From positions 248,001 through 312,000 of the forward strand of contig CP093831.1 of assembly GCA_033063855.1 (NCBI GenBank): 64,000 nt of DNA, in the 5' to 3' direction. The position numbers and the translations under genes are program-made. Under the pieces are notes generated by a model. It ran no database searches. It had not been told where the DNA came from and saw only the letters and a list, made by a program, of their open reading frames with translations. Each line of letters opens with the position of its first letter. Position 1 is the stretch's first letter. The DNA is from Smittia aterrima. Taxonomy: Eukaryota > Arthropoda > Insecta > Diptera > Chironomidae. This document shows, piece after piece, positions 27,822 through 39,810 of this stretch.

Positions 27822-30800
27822 TTAAGTGGGCACAGTTGTCGGAGGCAGAGGATTGACGACTGCTGCTGGCTGTGGTGTCATTTGATGATGTTGCTGTGCA
27901 GGCACCTGAGGGTCGATTGCTGCATTTGGAACAGGATGTGGAACTGTAGCCTGTTGAATAGCCATTGGAGGAGGATTTTGTCCCGGCATGATTGGGCCAT
28001 GAGAGATTTGTGATGGAGGCATGCTTGGTTGTACTCCAGGCATGTTCGGTTGAGGTGCTGGATGATTTTGCCATGGTCCTCCATGCTCTTGTTGGAATCT
28101 TTGATGTGCTTGTTGACGAGCTCTGAACTCAGCAGCTTTCAATTGCTCAAGGTGGAACTGCTGACGTTCCTGAATTAATTGTTGACGCTGATATTCCAAA
28201 CCTTCACGCTCTCGCTCCATTGTTGTCTCTAGTTCTTCGAAATGTCTCAATTTAATCTCAAGTTTCTTCATCTGAGTTTCGACAAGCAACGCGACGAGAC
28301 TTTTAATCTTTCTTTCTTCAACTGCAGCCAAATGCTTAGCTTTTACAGCTGCTGCTGCCAATGCTGCCCCCGCAGCTGACTGGAGATTTCCTTCGTTGAA
28401 GATTTTTCTTGATTCAACTCCACCCTCCTTCTCTTCGCCAGAGCTTTCGTTTGCCTTTTCTTCAGCTTTCTTTTCAGCCTCGTTGCTATCTGTCTTTTCG
28501 ACTGTTTCCTTATCTACCATTTCAGAATCAGATTTTTTATTTTCATCAGTTTCAACAATTTGAGGCGTTTCTTCTTCTGATATACGCAGCAACAGAAAAC
28601 ATTGAAAAATAAAATCATGAAAACAAAAAATAAATTAGCAAAACAGAAACAAAATTAAATGAAAAGAAATTGTGTAACAATAATCGCGTACTCACCAGAA
28701 TCTTTCTTCGTTGAATCCTTCATTTCAACATCTTCGGTTGCTTGAGCCTTTTCCTTGTCGCCTTCAGCAGTCTCATCTTTCTCTTTCTCAGGAGCTGTGC
28801 CAGCAATTCCACTTGTCGTAAGTCCAGCGAATGGATCGAACTTTCCACCAAAGTTTGTTTTTTCTACGTTCTTAAGATGAGAGTCAAGCATCGCAGCTGG
28901 AACTTCGTCCTTAATTGCAGCAAACTCTTCCATTGCCGCTTTTGCTGCACTGGCTGCGATTCTCGGATCAACTACAGATGCTAAGAAGGCTACAGTTGAC
29001 ATGATGGGGTTTCCTGCTTTACTAAATGGAATAGGTTGATAGCTAAGAGGTCCGAGGAAAGTATTGTCATCTTCCAAATATGGATCTTCGATTGGTAATC
29101 GGAGGAAGTGCAAAATGCATTCGTCTTGCGTTCTTGAGCCAACATGTTCGCAAACTTTGTTCCAATCGTCCTTGTACATTTCTAAGCCTTCGAGCAAGAG
29201 AAGAGTTTCCTGGTCTGACCAATCTCGAGTCATGCTTGCTGCAGTTTTGTTGCGTAGTGCAGCTGGTTTCTTCCCGTATTGATCAAGTCGTAGACCAAAT
29301 TGTGCTCCAGGAGTGATTTCAGGTTCTTGTTTGGGAATCAAGTGAGCCGGTAAATTAGGATCTTCCTTTTTATCAGCACTTGCTTTCTTGTCAAGATCCA
29401 GCAGCGCTTTTGAAGCTGCCAACGGTTGAGGAATCTTCTGTGGGTTGATTGGTTGCAAACCACATGGCGTATCGCTAAGAATGTGGAAATGAGACGTTGG
29501 TGGTGGTCCCATCGGAGTTGGACGAGACTCAGCATCGATTTGATAATTGATCAATCCCCACTGTTCAAGGAATGCATGTGCTCGCATAATAGCACAAACA
29601 TCTCCAGCCAAATTCCGTCTACAAGCAGTACTTGTCAAATACTCGGTTGGATTCAATCTATAAGTGTCGATCATGAAGTTACGATAAGCCAAGTAAATTT
29701 CTGGAGTTTTCGATTTGTTCTTTCCGTTGAAAAATTCTGGCAATGCTCGTTTCTCCACAATATGTACAGAATTATAGTCAAACCACGCAGAATAAGATGG
29801 AATGATGATGTGATGAGTTTGTTCAGTGACGTTGTTGTCCTCGACATCTTCTTTATTTCCAAAATCTTGAGTGTTACTGTTCTCGCTAGCCTTTCCAGTT
29901 TGAGAATCTTCTCCTGCTATAATTAAAAGAAGTTTGATTAGTTGAATGTATGAAATGAAAAACATCTATCGAAGTTTTTCTCTATTTCGCGACGAAAACT
30001 CACGGTTCTGTTCCATATCTTCGTCAAGATCGTGCACAACTCCTCCTTTTAGAGGAGCCATATCAGGATCGCGCTTTGTTGTTGGAGTTGCTGGACCTGA
30101 GAGTGATGAACTAACAGATGGTTTAACTTCTTGGATGTTTGGTTCGGCCGGGGGATCATCCATATCTTTTGTCAAATCCTCTGACTCATCATCATCCGGC
30201 CTTGTTTTCTTTTGTTGAAAGACTGCAGGCGAACGTCCCGACTTTCGTTTAGCTCCTTTTGGGGAAGGCGATCTCTTGCGTTTCCCCTTAGCCGCACTTT
30301 GTCTCTTGCTTTTATCGCTGTCGCCAGCTGACATCAGATCTTCCACAGACAAACGTAATTTATGATTTTTCTTGCGACCCTGTTCGTCAACCTCGTAGTC
30401 TTCCTCTGACATCCATTCATTATACTGATCCAAATCACGAATCCAATTAGCTGCAACTCGCCATTTGTCTGAAGGTGACAATGGGCACTCCGGAACGTTC
30501 TCGGGCATATCGAAATTGTTTGGAACCCATGAATCGTAAGATTCTGGGAAGTAATACCAATGAAGCATCACGTTCTTATCTCTCTTGAAGCTTGGTCGCG
30601 CATACTCCTCTGGAAGTGGATCAACCTCAGGATATATGATGTGTGTAGCATCTTCTTCTTCTTCAGTTAAATCTGCTTGATGATTCTGAATGATCTCACG
30701 AAGTCTTGAGGCGATACCCCGCTCTACTTCTGGCCGAATGAAAACAACCGGAAGCTTAAAAATTTCAGCATCAATTAAACGTTGTTCGATGTCCCCGAAC

Positions 30801-31348
30801 ATCTGAATGTTTGGATCCTTCTTTGAACCCGGCTAAAATGAAATAGTTAGTTAAACAAAAGGGTATTAAAACTATGTTCACTTACTTTGCTTGCAGTGAA
30901 ATCAAATTTTCTCCAACGCTGTTCACTTTTGAAACGATACATTGAATAAAGAATCACGCACAAAGCACCTCCGGGCTTAAAATCCATGAAAAATCTCATC
31001 TAAGAAGATAAAAGTTAGTTGAATATTTAGAGTTTAATCAATTTTGTTCTAATTACCGGAAGCCGAGTTGTCAAGTTGAGATCTTGAGAATTCGCCAACT
31101 TTGTATCCTGGTACTGGATGAGCTGGATAATAAGTTGCGCAAGTGATTCTTTCGTTGGTGGATCGGTTTGAACATACTAGAATTGACAGATTAGTTGATG
31201 AATTTTAATAAAGCGGACTCCATTTTCCTCTCACCTTCTTATGATTCTTTTGCAGCCATAATCGAACACTTTCAAACCCTTGTATTGACTCGGGTGATTG
31301 AAAGAACTCCACGTTAGGACTTCCATCCTTTTTCGGCTGAAGATTCAT
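27822..31348 (-). CDS. mor: Moira / SMARCC (BAF155/170) core subunit of SWI/SNF
   Basis: Scaffold subunit of the Brahma/BAP (SWI/SNF) nucleosome-remodelling complex. Inferred exons in transcript order: 31348-31235, 31176-31057, 30999-30886, 30832-30004, 29916-28696, 28576-27822. The frame closes at 1050 aa. The N-terminal module (about 1-200) is the conserved BRCT/chromo-like region of the family. A basic and acidic linker follows. The SWIRM domain is at about 427-520 (IPSYSAWF, the LTSTACRRNLAGD motif). The SANT domain is at about 622-675 (DWSDQETLLLLEG then WNKVCEHVGSRT). A long glutamate/arginine-rich coiled coil lies at about 880-965, and a Pro/Gln/Met-rich tail follows. This order is diagnostic of SMARCC. 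Drosophila Moira is slightly longer. The ATG at 31346-31348 precedes the conserved FFQSPESIQGFESVR segment. The upstream region is shared head-to-head with the gene at 32337. Confidence 0.95.
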
Positions 31349-32336
31349 GTTCCTTCTATGTTAATTCACTTTTCTTTCGTCAACAATCACCTGAAATTAT
31401 TTTTTTCGAGACGCGCTTGGCCCAAATGTACGGTTTTCGGAAACATACAAATGATAAAGCAAACTTTTCACAAAAAAAGTTCAAGACCATATAAAAATTA
31501 ATAATTCTCACTATATTGCAAAAGAAAAATAAATCTTCTTACGTCATTCACAAATTCACGAAAATAAAAGAAAATCTTGATCAAATCTTGGCACTTTGAA
31601 AACAATTCACCTCTCGATTTTAAGAAAGGCCGAAGTCTGAGTTTCATACTACTGTGCCAAACACATTACTTTGGTCATCTCGGATTTCACACAAAAATAT
31701 TTGACAAACGAATTTTGAGGTATTAATTGCAATTACCAGTATTGAATCGTGTCGTAGACGTGCTTTGAGTTTCGTGCTTCAATAAGAACCTTCTCATAGC
31801 GAAGGAAACTGAACAGAAGTGATGAAGAAAGGAATGTCGATTACAATTTTTTTTACGAGAGCTGTCGAAAGCAATGAGAATATCACGTTTCAAAGTGAAA
31901 AGAACAGATTCGCGGATATCAGATGAAGCAAATCGGTCATTGCAGAATCTTAGAGTTATTCGCGGCGTTATTCAAATGAAAAATAGGTCATTGAACCATC
32001 GGATGAAAAAAAGCAAAATGGATCGCGACGAAAAATCGGTTGAAAAATTTTGCAATTAGGAGCGTTTCGGAAGCTCCTTCGGTTTATTGAAGAATCACTC
32101 AAACGTTGAGTATTTTTCATTCGGAATAACAAACGATGTCTCGGTTTATCGGAGTTTGTTCGCGGAGTTTTTCGTCATATGAAACATTTTTGATTTCTAG
32201 AAGAAAAATATTTTCAGTTAATTAATAATGAAACTAAAATTTCGATTGCAGTGAAAATCCGCGAGAAAGCAGCAGAAACAAACCAAAAAAGGTTTGTGTG
32301 TGTTTTTAAAAAAGTTTCTCGCGATTTTGAAGGGAA
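31349..32336. promoter_or_regulatory. Divergent promoter region between mor and the RS-rich gene
   Basis: About 1 kb separates two start codons that point away from each other, so both 5' UTRs and promoters must lie here or overlap it. I cannot identify a TATA box or initiator with confidence. Open frames at 31298-31501 and 31874-32059 are short, lysine-rich and unsupported. Head-to-head arrangement could allow a shared promoter; that is inference from the layout only. Confidence 0.5.
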
Positions 32337-33881
32337 ATGTCAATGAGACGGCGTAGCCCTCATTATGAGAGTCAGAATGATCGAGTCCGAAGCAACATGC
32401 GAATGGATAGGAAACCAAACGCAACAAGAATTTCTGGTGAGTCTTGTTGATTGTAACAATTGCTCAAGACCTAAGAATTATAGATTTTCCAGATCCATCG
32501 CATCCAGCAGGTAAGCGCAAGGAAATCGATAATGTCATGAAAAAGGCAAGACAACAGCCGGCTAACGAATACTGGGACAAAAAGTTGCTCGAAGCAGAGG
32601 AAAAAGATCCGAATCGTTGGAAGCATACGGGTTACAAAAAAATGTATGTTAACGGTGTCAGGAAGTCGCGAAGTAGATCGCCATTGCGCAAAACTCCAGT
32701 CTCGCCTCGAGCTAGACATATTCCGCAGTCTCCTGTTCGACGTCGCCTTTCGCGAACACCTGCAAGATACAATCCAAGATCACCGCCACATCGCTATCGC
32801 GTGAACGAAATTGTTAAACCTAAAGAAACGTATCGGCCATTAAAAGGCCGACCAATTTCGCCACCACCTAAAGTAAGTCGAATTCTACTTTTAACCCTGA
32901 AATCGTTAACATTTTTTTATTAATCAATAGGCTGCCACGACGCCCTCAATCTCAAGTTGCTCGGACGATTCCTGCTCGGTATGAAAATAGAAACAATTTT
33001 TTTTGAATCTTGAAAAATAAACATAAAAATATATTAGGTATGCAGTAGCGACGATGGAAGAAGAGTAGTTGATAAGACCCGAATGACAGAACGTTATCAT
33101 GGTCCTGCAAATCGGATAATCGACACTGAACGCGTTTCTTCTAAGAAAAGTAAAGCGGTATCGCCAAAACGGCGACACTTGAAACGTCCACCATCTCCAG
33201 AAAAGTCACGTCGTCCAGAACCATCTGTTCCTTTGTCCAAGAGAAAGGATAAAGCAGAAAAGGTAGCTGGAACTTTAGCAAGTTTTTTGACAATAAATAA
33301 TTCTACTTCATCCATAGATTCGCACTCGCGTCAAGGTTGAACCAGGACATGAAAAACGTCGCAGAACTCCATCAACTGCTTCTGAGGACTCAACAAGTAG
33401 TGGTGGTTCCTTCCCCGCTTTGACTCAAACAACTCGAATTACATTATCGGAAAGGTTTGGTAAAATGCTTCAGTGGAATAATGACCGCAAGTACGATATG
33501 AACAACATGAAGATCACGAAGAATTCCGAGGGAGGAGACAGATCTGCCGTAATGATTCAGGAGCAGCAAGTTCGCGAGTCCCCTCCGGTACGGTCTTTTA
33601 CACAATTTTCGGGTGAAGGGCACTTTCCGGAAGAATTGCTTGCCCAGTCATCGGCACAAGCTCTGGGAATGACTTCGTGGGATGACGTTCGCGTTCGGTT
33701 CGATTATTATAAGAGCAAAGGGTATTTACGCGATTTGACTTTGCAAGATTATCAGCGTTGGGAAGAATGGTGGTATAGATACCAGGAATGGTTGAAACAA
33801 GAACGGTATTTCGAAATGATCGAAAGAAACATGATGAGACGTCGCAGAAAGAAGATGCCAATTCAACAAAGATTGAACTAA
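32337..33881 (+). CDS. Unidentified arginine/serine-rich nuclear protein, 438 aa
   Basis: Exons inferred: 32337-32436, 32493-32872, 32931-32978, 33038-33262, 33318-33881, all with GT-AG introns and a continuous frame. The N-terminus is MSMRRRSPHY. A conserved-looking segment (around residue 45) contains NEYWDKKLLEAEEKDPNRWKH. An SR/RP-rich basic stretch with repeated SP dipeptides follows (about 85-240), typical of splicing or mRNA-processing factors. The C-terminal third carries LSERFGKMLQW and then an aromatic-rich helical region (VRFDYYKSKGYLRDLTL, EEWWYRYQEWL) ending in a basic RRRRKK patch. These blocks look conserved rather than random, so this is a real gene. I do not recognise the family with certainty; relatedness to nuclear RNA-processing proteins such as Flacc/ZC3H13 is only a guess. 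Nuclear localisation is inferred from the basic clusters. Confidence 0.8.
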
Positions 33882-34995
33882 GCAAATGGGTCGTAAGTAT
33901 GTTTAGCTCAAGAACCATAAGATGAGATCAAGAAAATATAATTTAGTTTTTTGTTTGAAATTAATTACTTTAACGAAGCGCATCAAGAGATTAGAATTCA
34001 CGTCTAAAATCGAAATTTATCTCATTTTTAATTTAAGAATGGAAATTTTCATTTCAGAACTATAATAAATTGAACATCATTAACTGATATTTTTGTTTTT
34101 CAATATAACTTTTGTTTCAGAGACTCCTTTTAAAGTAATAAAAAACAACTTTCATCAAAAGTTTCAATTGATCTGTGTGTCTCAATGTAATTCTGTTAGG
34201 AAAAAAATGAAAATAAGCTAAAATTTATTTGTTATTTATTTTCATCGAACAAGAGTTGAATTTGCGAAGAAATATTAAATATGTGATGTTGGACATTTCT
34301 GACCGACAATATATCAGTTTATATCAAAATTCTTAGTAATTCTTTCAAAATTCAACAAAATTCAATATGATTTATGGGCATTTACACAAATTTATATTTT
34401 GGCGAAGCTTTAAGAATTTTTTTTCGTTGCTCTAAAAGGATTTTAATTTTTATTTTCTCAAAATATTTAATGTTTTGTATGAGGCTCTGACAATAAATTT
34501 TCTTAGGTAAATATTTCAGGTGACGTTGGCGGGCATAGAAGGTTTAGATAAACAATATTGAATATTCACTATACCTTGCATCATATCTCAATTCGAGATG
34601 ATGACACTTTTGGTCTCCTAAATCTGACTCGTCAAATCATGAAAACAGTTAAAGATTTGCATGGAACGCAACACATTATCAAAGAAAAGAACTTCTTTAA
34701 TTCAAATCTTTAAATTTATTTCAAAGTTTAGAAATTTTTACTTGAAATAAAAGAGAATTTTTTCTTGCTTTGTACATAAAAAAAAGTCGGATCAAGAGTA
34801 AATGCTCACCAAATCAATGAACGTTTTGTTCATTGTTGCGTTTGTCTAGTGTCTAGTTAATTTATTATCACAGCCATCACAATTCGCATTGAACTTTGAG
34901 AGAAAACGAAAATATACTAGTACAACAGTCATTCTGTTGACTTCATCCCGAGCTTAATCAGAAAACTTTCTTCACAACAAACTTCACTTTCACGG
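33882..34995. other. Convergent 3' intergenic region
   Basis: AT-rich sequence between the stop codons of the RS-rich gene (plus) and the SCAF-like gene (minus). It should contain both 3' UTRs. A possible AATAAA-type signal for the plus-strand gene occurs near 34135 (aagtaataaaaaac). No coding or RNA gene recognised. Confidence 0.5.
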
Positions 34996-37900
34996 TTATT
35001 CTTTCGATTCTTCTTCGTCACAAAGCGGAGTGGTATTGCCGATATTTTCGTCAACAGAACCCGATTTGTTTTCATTGTTGTTTTCGACTTGATTTGAAAA
35101 TATGTCGTTTGATTGTTCTCCATCATCACATCGCTGTTCTTCTGTTCCTGGTGGAGCTTCTTCATTCACTTGTTGTTGGTAATCGTTCGATTCATCACCT
35201 CCTTCGCCATTGTCATTAGAGCGATCATCACTCTTTACGTTACATTCTGGTGAATCTTTTTGTTCATCTTGTTGAGGATGGTCTTCATCTTCAAAGTTTT
35301 CATTTCTTTGATTTCCCATCCAACGAGATCCTTTTCGTTCAAAATTTCCGCCTCCTCGTTGTGGAAAGTTCCTTCTATCAACATCATCATCTCGCCAATT
35401 TCTAGATCCAGCACGACCTCTTTGGCTTGAGCTAGAGTCACGATCGTGGAATCCTTGCCGATCATTGAAATTGTTGTTGTTGTGGAAACCTTTTAAGAAA
35501 AGAAAATTTAATAAATTGCGCAACGAGGAGGAATCAAGGTTTTTCACCTCTCATTCCGCCACGGTTAAATTGTCCTCTACCTCGCCCTCTCATACTGCCA
35601 CGATTAGGAAATCCTTGTCGCCGCTCAAAGTCATCACGGCCAAAGTCTGTATAAAAAATAATTTTTAGAGACTTTCCAACACAACAGCTAACTCATCAAA
35701 ATTACCCAAATTCCGCTGTCTTTGTGACGGCAATGTGTCATTGTCAAGTAAAGGCATTGGCTGTGAGAGAAGGCTGGGAATGTCCTGACCAGCTCTTCGA
35801 TTGAAATTGTTTTGAGGTGGACCTTTGAACACAAAATTTGAATTGCTTGATATAATGATTGACTCATTTTGACACTTACCATCTCGTGATCGACTTCGCT
35901 CTCTACCATTCGAGTCATTTTGCCATCTATCATTCCGATGATTGTAATCACCTGGACCGCTGCGTCTGTTATCGCGGTTTCTTCTAAAATCTTGTCGATT
36001 ATCTTTTTCACGACTTTGGCTTCGATTGATTCGGTTGCCCATTCGATTTTTAAAGTCTTGAGATGAATCGTTTTGCTGATCGACAGATGAGTTCTGAGAG
36101 TTTTGTAAGGCCGTTTGATTCGCGCCCATCATAAGTGCGGCCATGTTCATGCTCATCGGTGGTGGTTGATTAAAAAAAGCCTGTTGCATATTTGTTGCTT
36201 GACTCGAAATATTTCCGTCATCTTCCATTTCAATATCCATATGGTCGTCTCCTTGATTTGAGTTTAGTGCCTGCTGTGCCCCAGCCGCTGCAGCTAATGG
36301 TGGGAATCCCATAAGACCTGTTTGAAGCTGTTTGAGTTCATGTCCAGTAGGGAAAACCATTCCCTGCATCAAAATATTTGGCGGTGGAATGCCAAGAGGC
36401 ATCCCAGGTATAAGCATCGGCCGAGCTCCAAGTGCAAACGGAGGCATTGTCGGTAACAATGATGGGTTTGGTGGAGGCTGACTTGTGTCAATGGCTTGAG
36501 CAAAGAACTGAGGGATCATCATGTTTTCTTTTACAATCGGCACTTGATTCTGAGGTTGCTTGAGTTTTTCTTTTACCCAGACTGGCATTGTGTCCTCGTC
36601 GTACATTCCTCCTTCTTCGAGCGCTTCAAAGTCAGTCGCGTGAGTAAGTTTAATGGAGGGTATATAAGTGACGCCCAAAGTTTGATCAAAATAATCTTTC
36701 CACTCTTTGCTCTTGACACCTTTTCCAGCTGCCCATGATATGGTGATTGCTCGATTTTGCATTTTGTAATTCTTAAGCGAATGCATTGCTTTGTAAGCGT
36801 CTTGTCTCCGATTCATAACAATGTAAGCACATCCGCGAGGAGGAATCATGTCGATTGAGATGATGTCGCCGTATTTTCCGAAAGTGTCTGATAATTCTTC
36901 TTGTTGGACAAGTTTTGACAAGTGTCCAACCCAAAGCGTTGTACTGCAGACTGATAAATGGTCCTTTTTTATGTCAGGTAGACCTTTACGTCTTCTTTCT
37001 TTTTCAATCTCTCGCTCTTTCTCCTTTACACGGTCACGCGATGATCGACGTTTATTTCTTGGTGATCTTGAATAACTGCGGGATCGAGATTTAGATCGCG
37101 ATCTTCTTCTACGACCATAACGATTCTTATCTCTTGATCTAGATCTGCTCTTGCGTCTCTTATGTCGATTTGGTGTTGGCGAACGAGAGTTTACAGGAAT
37201 TATCTCAGCTGGCATAATATCACCTATGAGCTCTACATCCTGATCTTGTTTATCGATCATTGTCGGAAGGCTTCGTAGACTATTAATGTTTGCCAATGTA
37301 ATTCCTGACTGAGACTGCTGTGGGTCCATCATCGAGTTACTTGCACCTGGCATTTCACTCAGATATCGCTGCATGTCCATTTGTTTGATATTCTGTAACT
37401 GCTTTATGATATTCGGATCTTCGAGACATTTTGTAAAGTTATTAAACGGAAATTGAAGAACTGGCTGCATTTGCATTTGATGCTGCTGGTGAGACTGTCC
37501 TCCTTCAGCTTTTCCTTCATCTCCTTCAGATCCGTAGTCATATTCAAGAAGCTGGTTGTTAAATTTTACAGCATCCATGTTGTTTTGATCCCCTGATGTT
37601 TGTTGTTGCTGTAGCATCATTTGTTGATATTGAAACTTTTGAATGTTCAGAGCGCTCAGCTAAAAATATTAGTAAATTGAATATTTGTGCCTTGAAGGAT
37701 TAAAAGATTCTTACCGTTTCACCGCTGCCAAGATCTTCTTTTTGAGGTGATTCTAAGGGTATGTTAAGTCCGTTTCCAGAATCATTTTGTTGATTTTGTT
37801 GCATGAAAGCCTGATGTACTGGATGATCAGAATTAGCCAAGTCAAAAAGCGGTTGAATGACTTCCGGCGCGAACACATTATTCTTTTGCCACAAGTTTAA

Positions 37901-38470
37901 GACACGAATGATTTTACTCTAAAATTGAAATGAGTCATTAGCAAGAGATTCAATAAAAACTAATAAAAATTGCTCACTTTATCTTCTTGCGAGCATCGAA
38001 AGAGATGAGCGAATGTTTCTTCCATATTCCTCGCGAATCGCGGTGCAAAGACGTCTTTTTCCGGCCCGAATTGATGACGTGATTGTCGTACAATTGAATC
38101 AATCACATATAATCCGGGTATTTTATATTCAGGCTTACACTTAAGGATGAACTTCTCGACGTTCTGGACGACGTGTTTGTAGAATTTGATAGCTTTCATA
38201 GCTGTTTTTGTGATGGATCCCATTTTAGCCTTTGATATCGGGATCTTATAATCGTACAACGAAAATAGCTAAAAATGTAAATAAACTCTATTAACTTCAT
38301 TGAATTCTTTGCAATATCATCACTGGTTGTTATAAATGGTATCGAACTTATAAGTTTTATTATCAATCGAAGCAATTTCAAAATTTAAATCAAAACTTTA
38401 GGTTTTCACTTCTTCATTGGACAAATACCTCGTTCGTAAAATTATGAACAGCTTCCATTTTTGGGTCCAT
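34996..38470 (-). CDS. SCAF4/SCAF8-like RNA polymerase II CTD-interacting RRM protein
   Basis: Binds the phosphorylated C-terminal domain of RNA polymerase II and RNA; vertebrate SCAF4/8 suppress early polyadenylation and aid termination. Inferred exons: 38470-38429, 38268-37978, 37918-37715, 37659-35880, 35822-35706, 35646-35548, 35489-34996; 1008 aa. Residues 1-135 form the CID domain (KAIKFYKHVVQNVEKFI, GLYVIDSIVRQSRHQFG, RVLNLWQKNNVF), very close to vertebrate SCAF8. An SR-rich region follows at about 340-400. One RRM spans about 418-492 (TLWVGHLSK, GCAYIVMNRR). Pro/Met/Gln-rich and RG-rich segments come next, then an acidic tail ending EEESKE. Two in-frame ATGs lie 12 bases apart (38470 and 38458); the second matches the MEAV start of vertebrate SCAF8. 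Intron 35823-35879 is 57 bp, in frame and stop-free, so it could be retained. Confidence 0.92.
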
Positions 38471-38704
38471 AGTTATGAAATGATTTTATGTATTTAATTA
38501 CGATGAGCCATAGTTCAAGAAGCTAACACACAAAATCTGAAAATGGCTGTGAAAAAAAAGTCCAAATGGATAGGGTTTCTCCATCAAGTACGTAACAAAG
38601 TTTTGGTTTTCGACCGCTAGAGTTTATTAATTAATTGAACTTAAATAATGTCTGATTCTTTAATTTTGTAATATGTAAAACTGAAACCTAAATAAATTCT
38701 TGAT

Positions 38705-39560
38705 TTACTTTTTATCCAGTATTTCTCTGGATGAAAATTTTTCGAGAACCTGAAAGATTTCTACTTTTGCCTTAAGATTGTTTAGTGTTGAGAGTCGTTT
38801 CAACGAACATGCCACTGACATTGCGAAATACTTATTGTCATCCTGATCCTCAACATCATCCCAGTTGTCATATCTTCTCTTGCGATCATTTTCTTTCAGC
38901 AAATGATCCTCGTCAGGCTGCTGTACAACTCCATGAATACTACTTCCAGAGAATTCAGGAACATGTTCAATAGTCGCGGACTCGTAAATAATGTTTTGTG
39001 ATCCAGCAGACTCTTGCAAGTATGTATGTTCGCTTTCCTGTTCTTGTTCTTCTGTAAAGTAGCCTTCATGTTCGAGTAGCTTCAATTCTTCAGTTTGATC
39101 CTTGTCGACGACTTCACGCTTTGAGGTCACGATTGTTTTACCATCCGATGACTCGAACGAGATTGAACGAAATTTAATGTAAGGTGTAAGAAACGTCAGT
39201 TCTTTGAAAAACTCATATTTGACTGTTCCTACAATATTTTGTCATTAGTATGCAATTTAATTGATAGTTTGAAAATAAACTTGCCTGTTGGTTCTAAATA
39301 ACTCTTTCGCAGTTCTCTCGTGAAGCGTTCTCGAAGAGTACGAAATCTTTTTCGACAAAAATTGGCTGAGAAAGAGTAATTCATAAATTATGCAATTTCA
39401 GCTTACATTTCAATATCTTACCGTCTACTTTAAACTCCTCAGCGATCTTCTCCCAAGCTCCATTCTTATCATCAACCTGTTTGAATCCCGGGTTGTTAGT
39501 GTCGAATATTTCAGGAAAAGCTTGAATCCGTTTTAAAAACAATTTAGTGTCAAAAACCAT
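38705..39560 (-). CDS. MADF-BESS domain transcription factor (Adf-1-like), 247 aa
   Basis: Sequence-specific DNA-binding protein of the Adf-1/MADF family. Exons: 39560-39422, 39365-39285, 39228-38705. The MADF (Myb/SANT-like) domain occupies about residues 6-95, with the hallmark pattern of an early FLKRIQAFPEIFD helix, then NGAWEKIAEEF and CRKRFRTLRERFTREL. A poorly conserved acidic middle follows. A BESS-type protein-interaction motif is at about 210-245 (NKYFAMSVACSLKRLS and the following helix). The second intron begins with GC rather than GT (CAG|gcaagt at 39284), a recognised minor donor class, and uses a normal AG acceptor. MADF-BESS genes are numerous and fast-evolving in flies, so no orthologue is named. 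It sits about 235 bases upstream of the divergent SCAF-like gene's start in the same orientation. Confidence 0.85.
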
Positions 39561-39810
39561 TTTCTGTTTTATGAGTTTATATGAGGGAATTTAACACTCT
39601 TGTTCTTGTTTAACATAAAAATCTTCTCATTAAATCTTTCTCGCCTAATTAGAATGCGCTCTAACACTTTAGAATTGATTTTAAATTTCAATAAACAATG
39701 CTAAGGGGTCACTCGCTGAAAAAATTGCCAGCGTAAAACTTTTTAAAATAATGTGACGGAACTTAAGTTTAGGCGAGCAAACGGCTTTAGAATTTAAATT
39801 TGAGTTTAAG

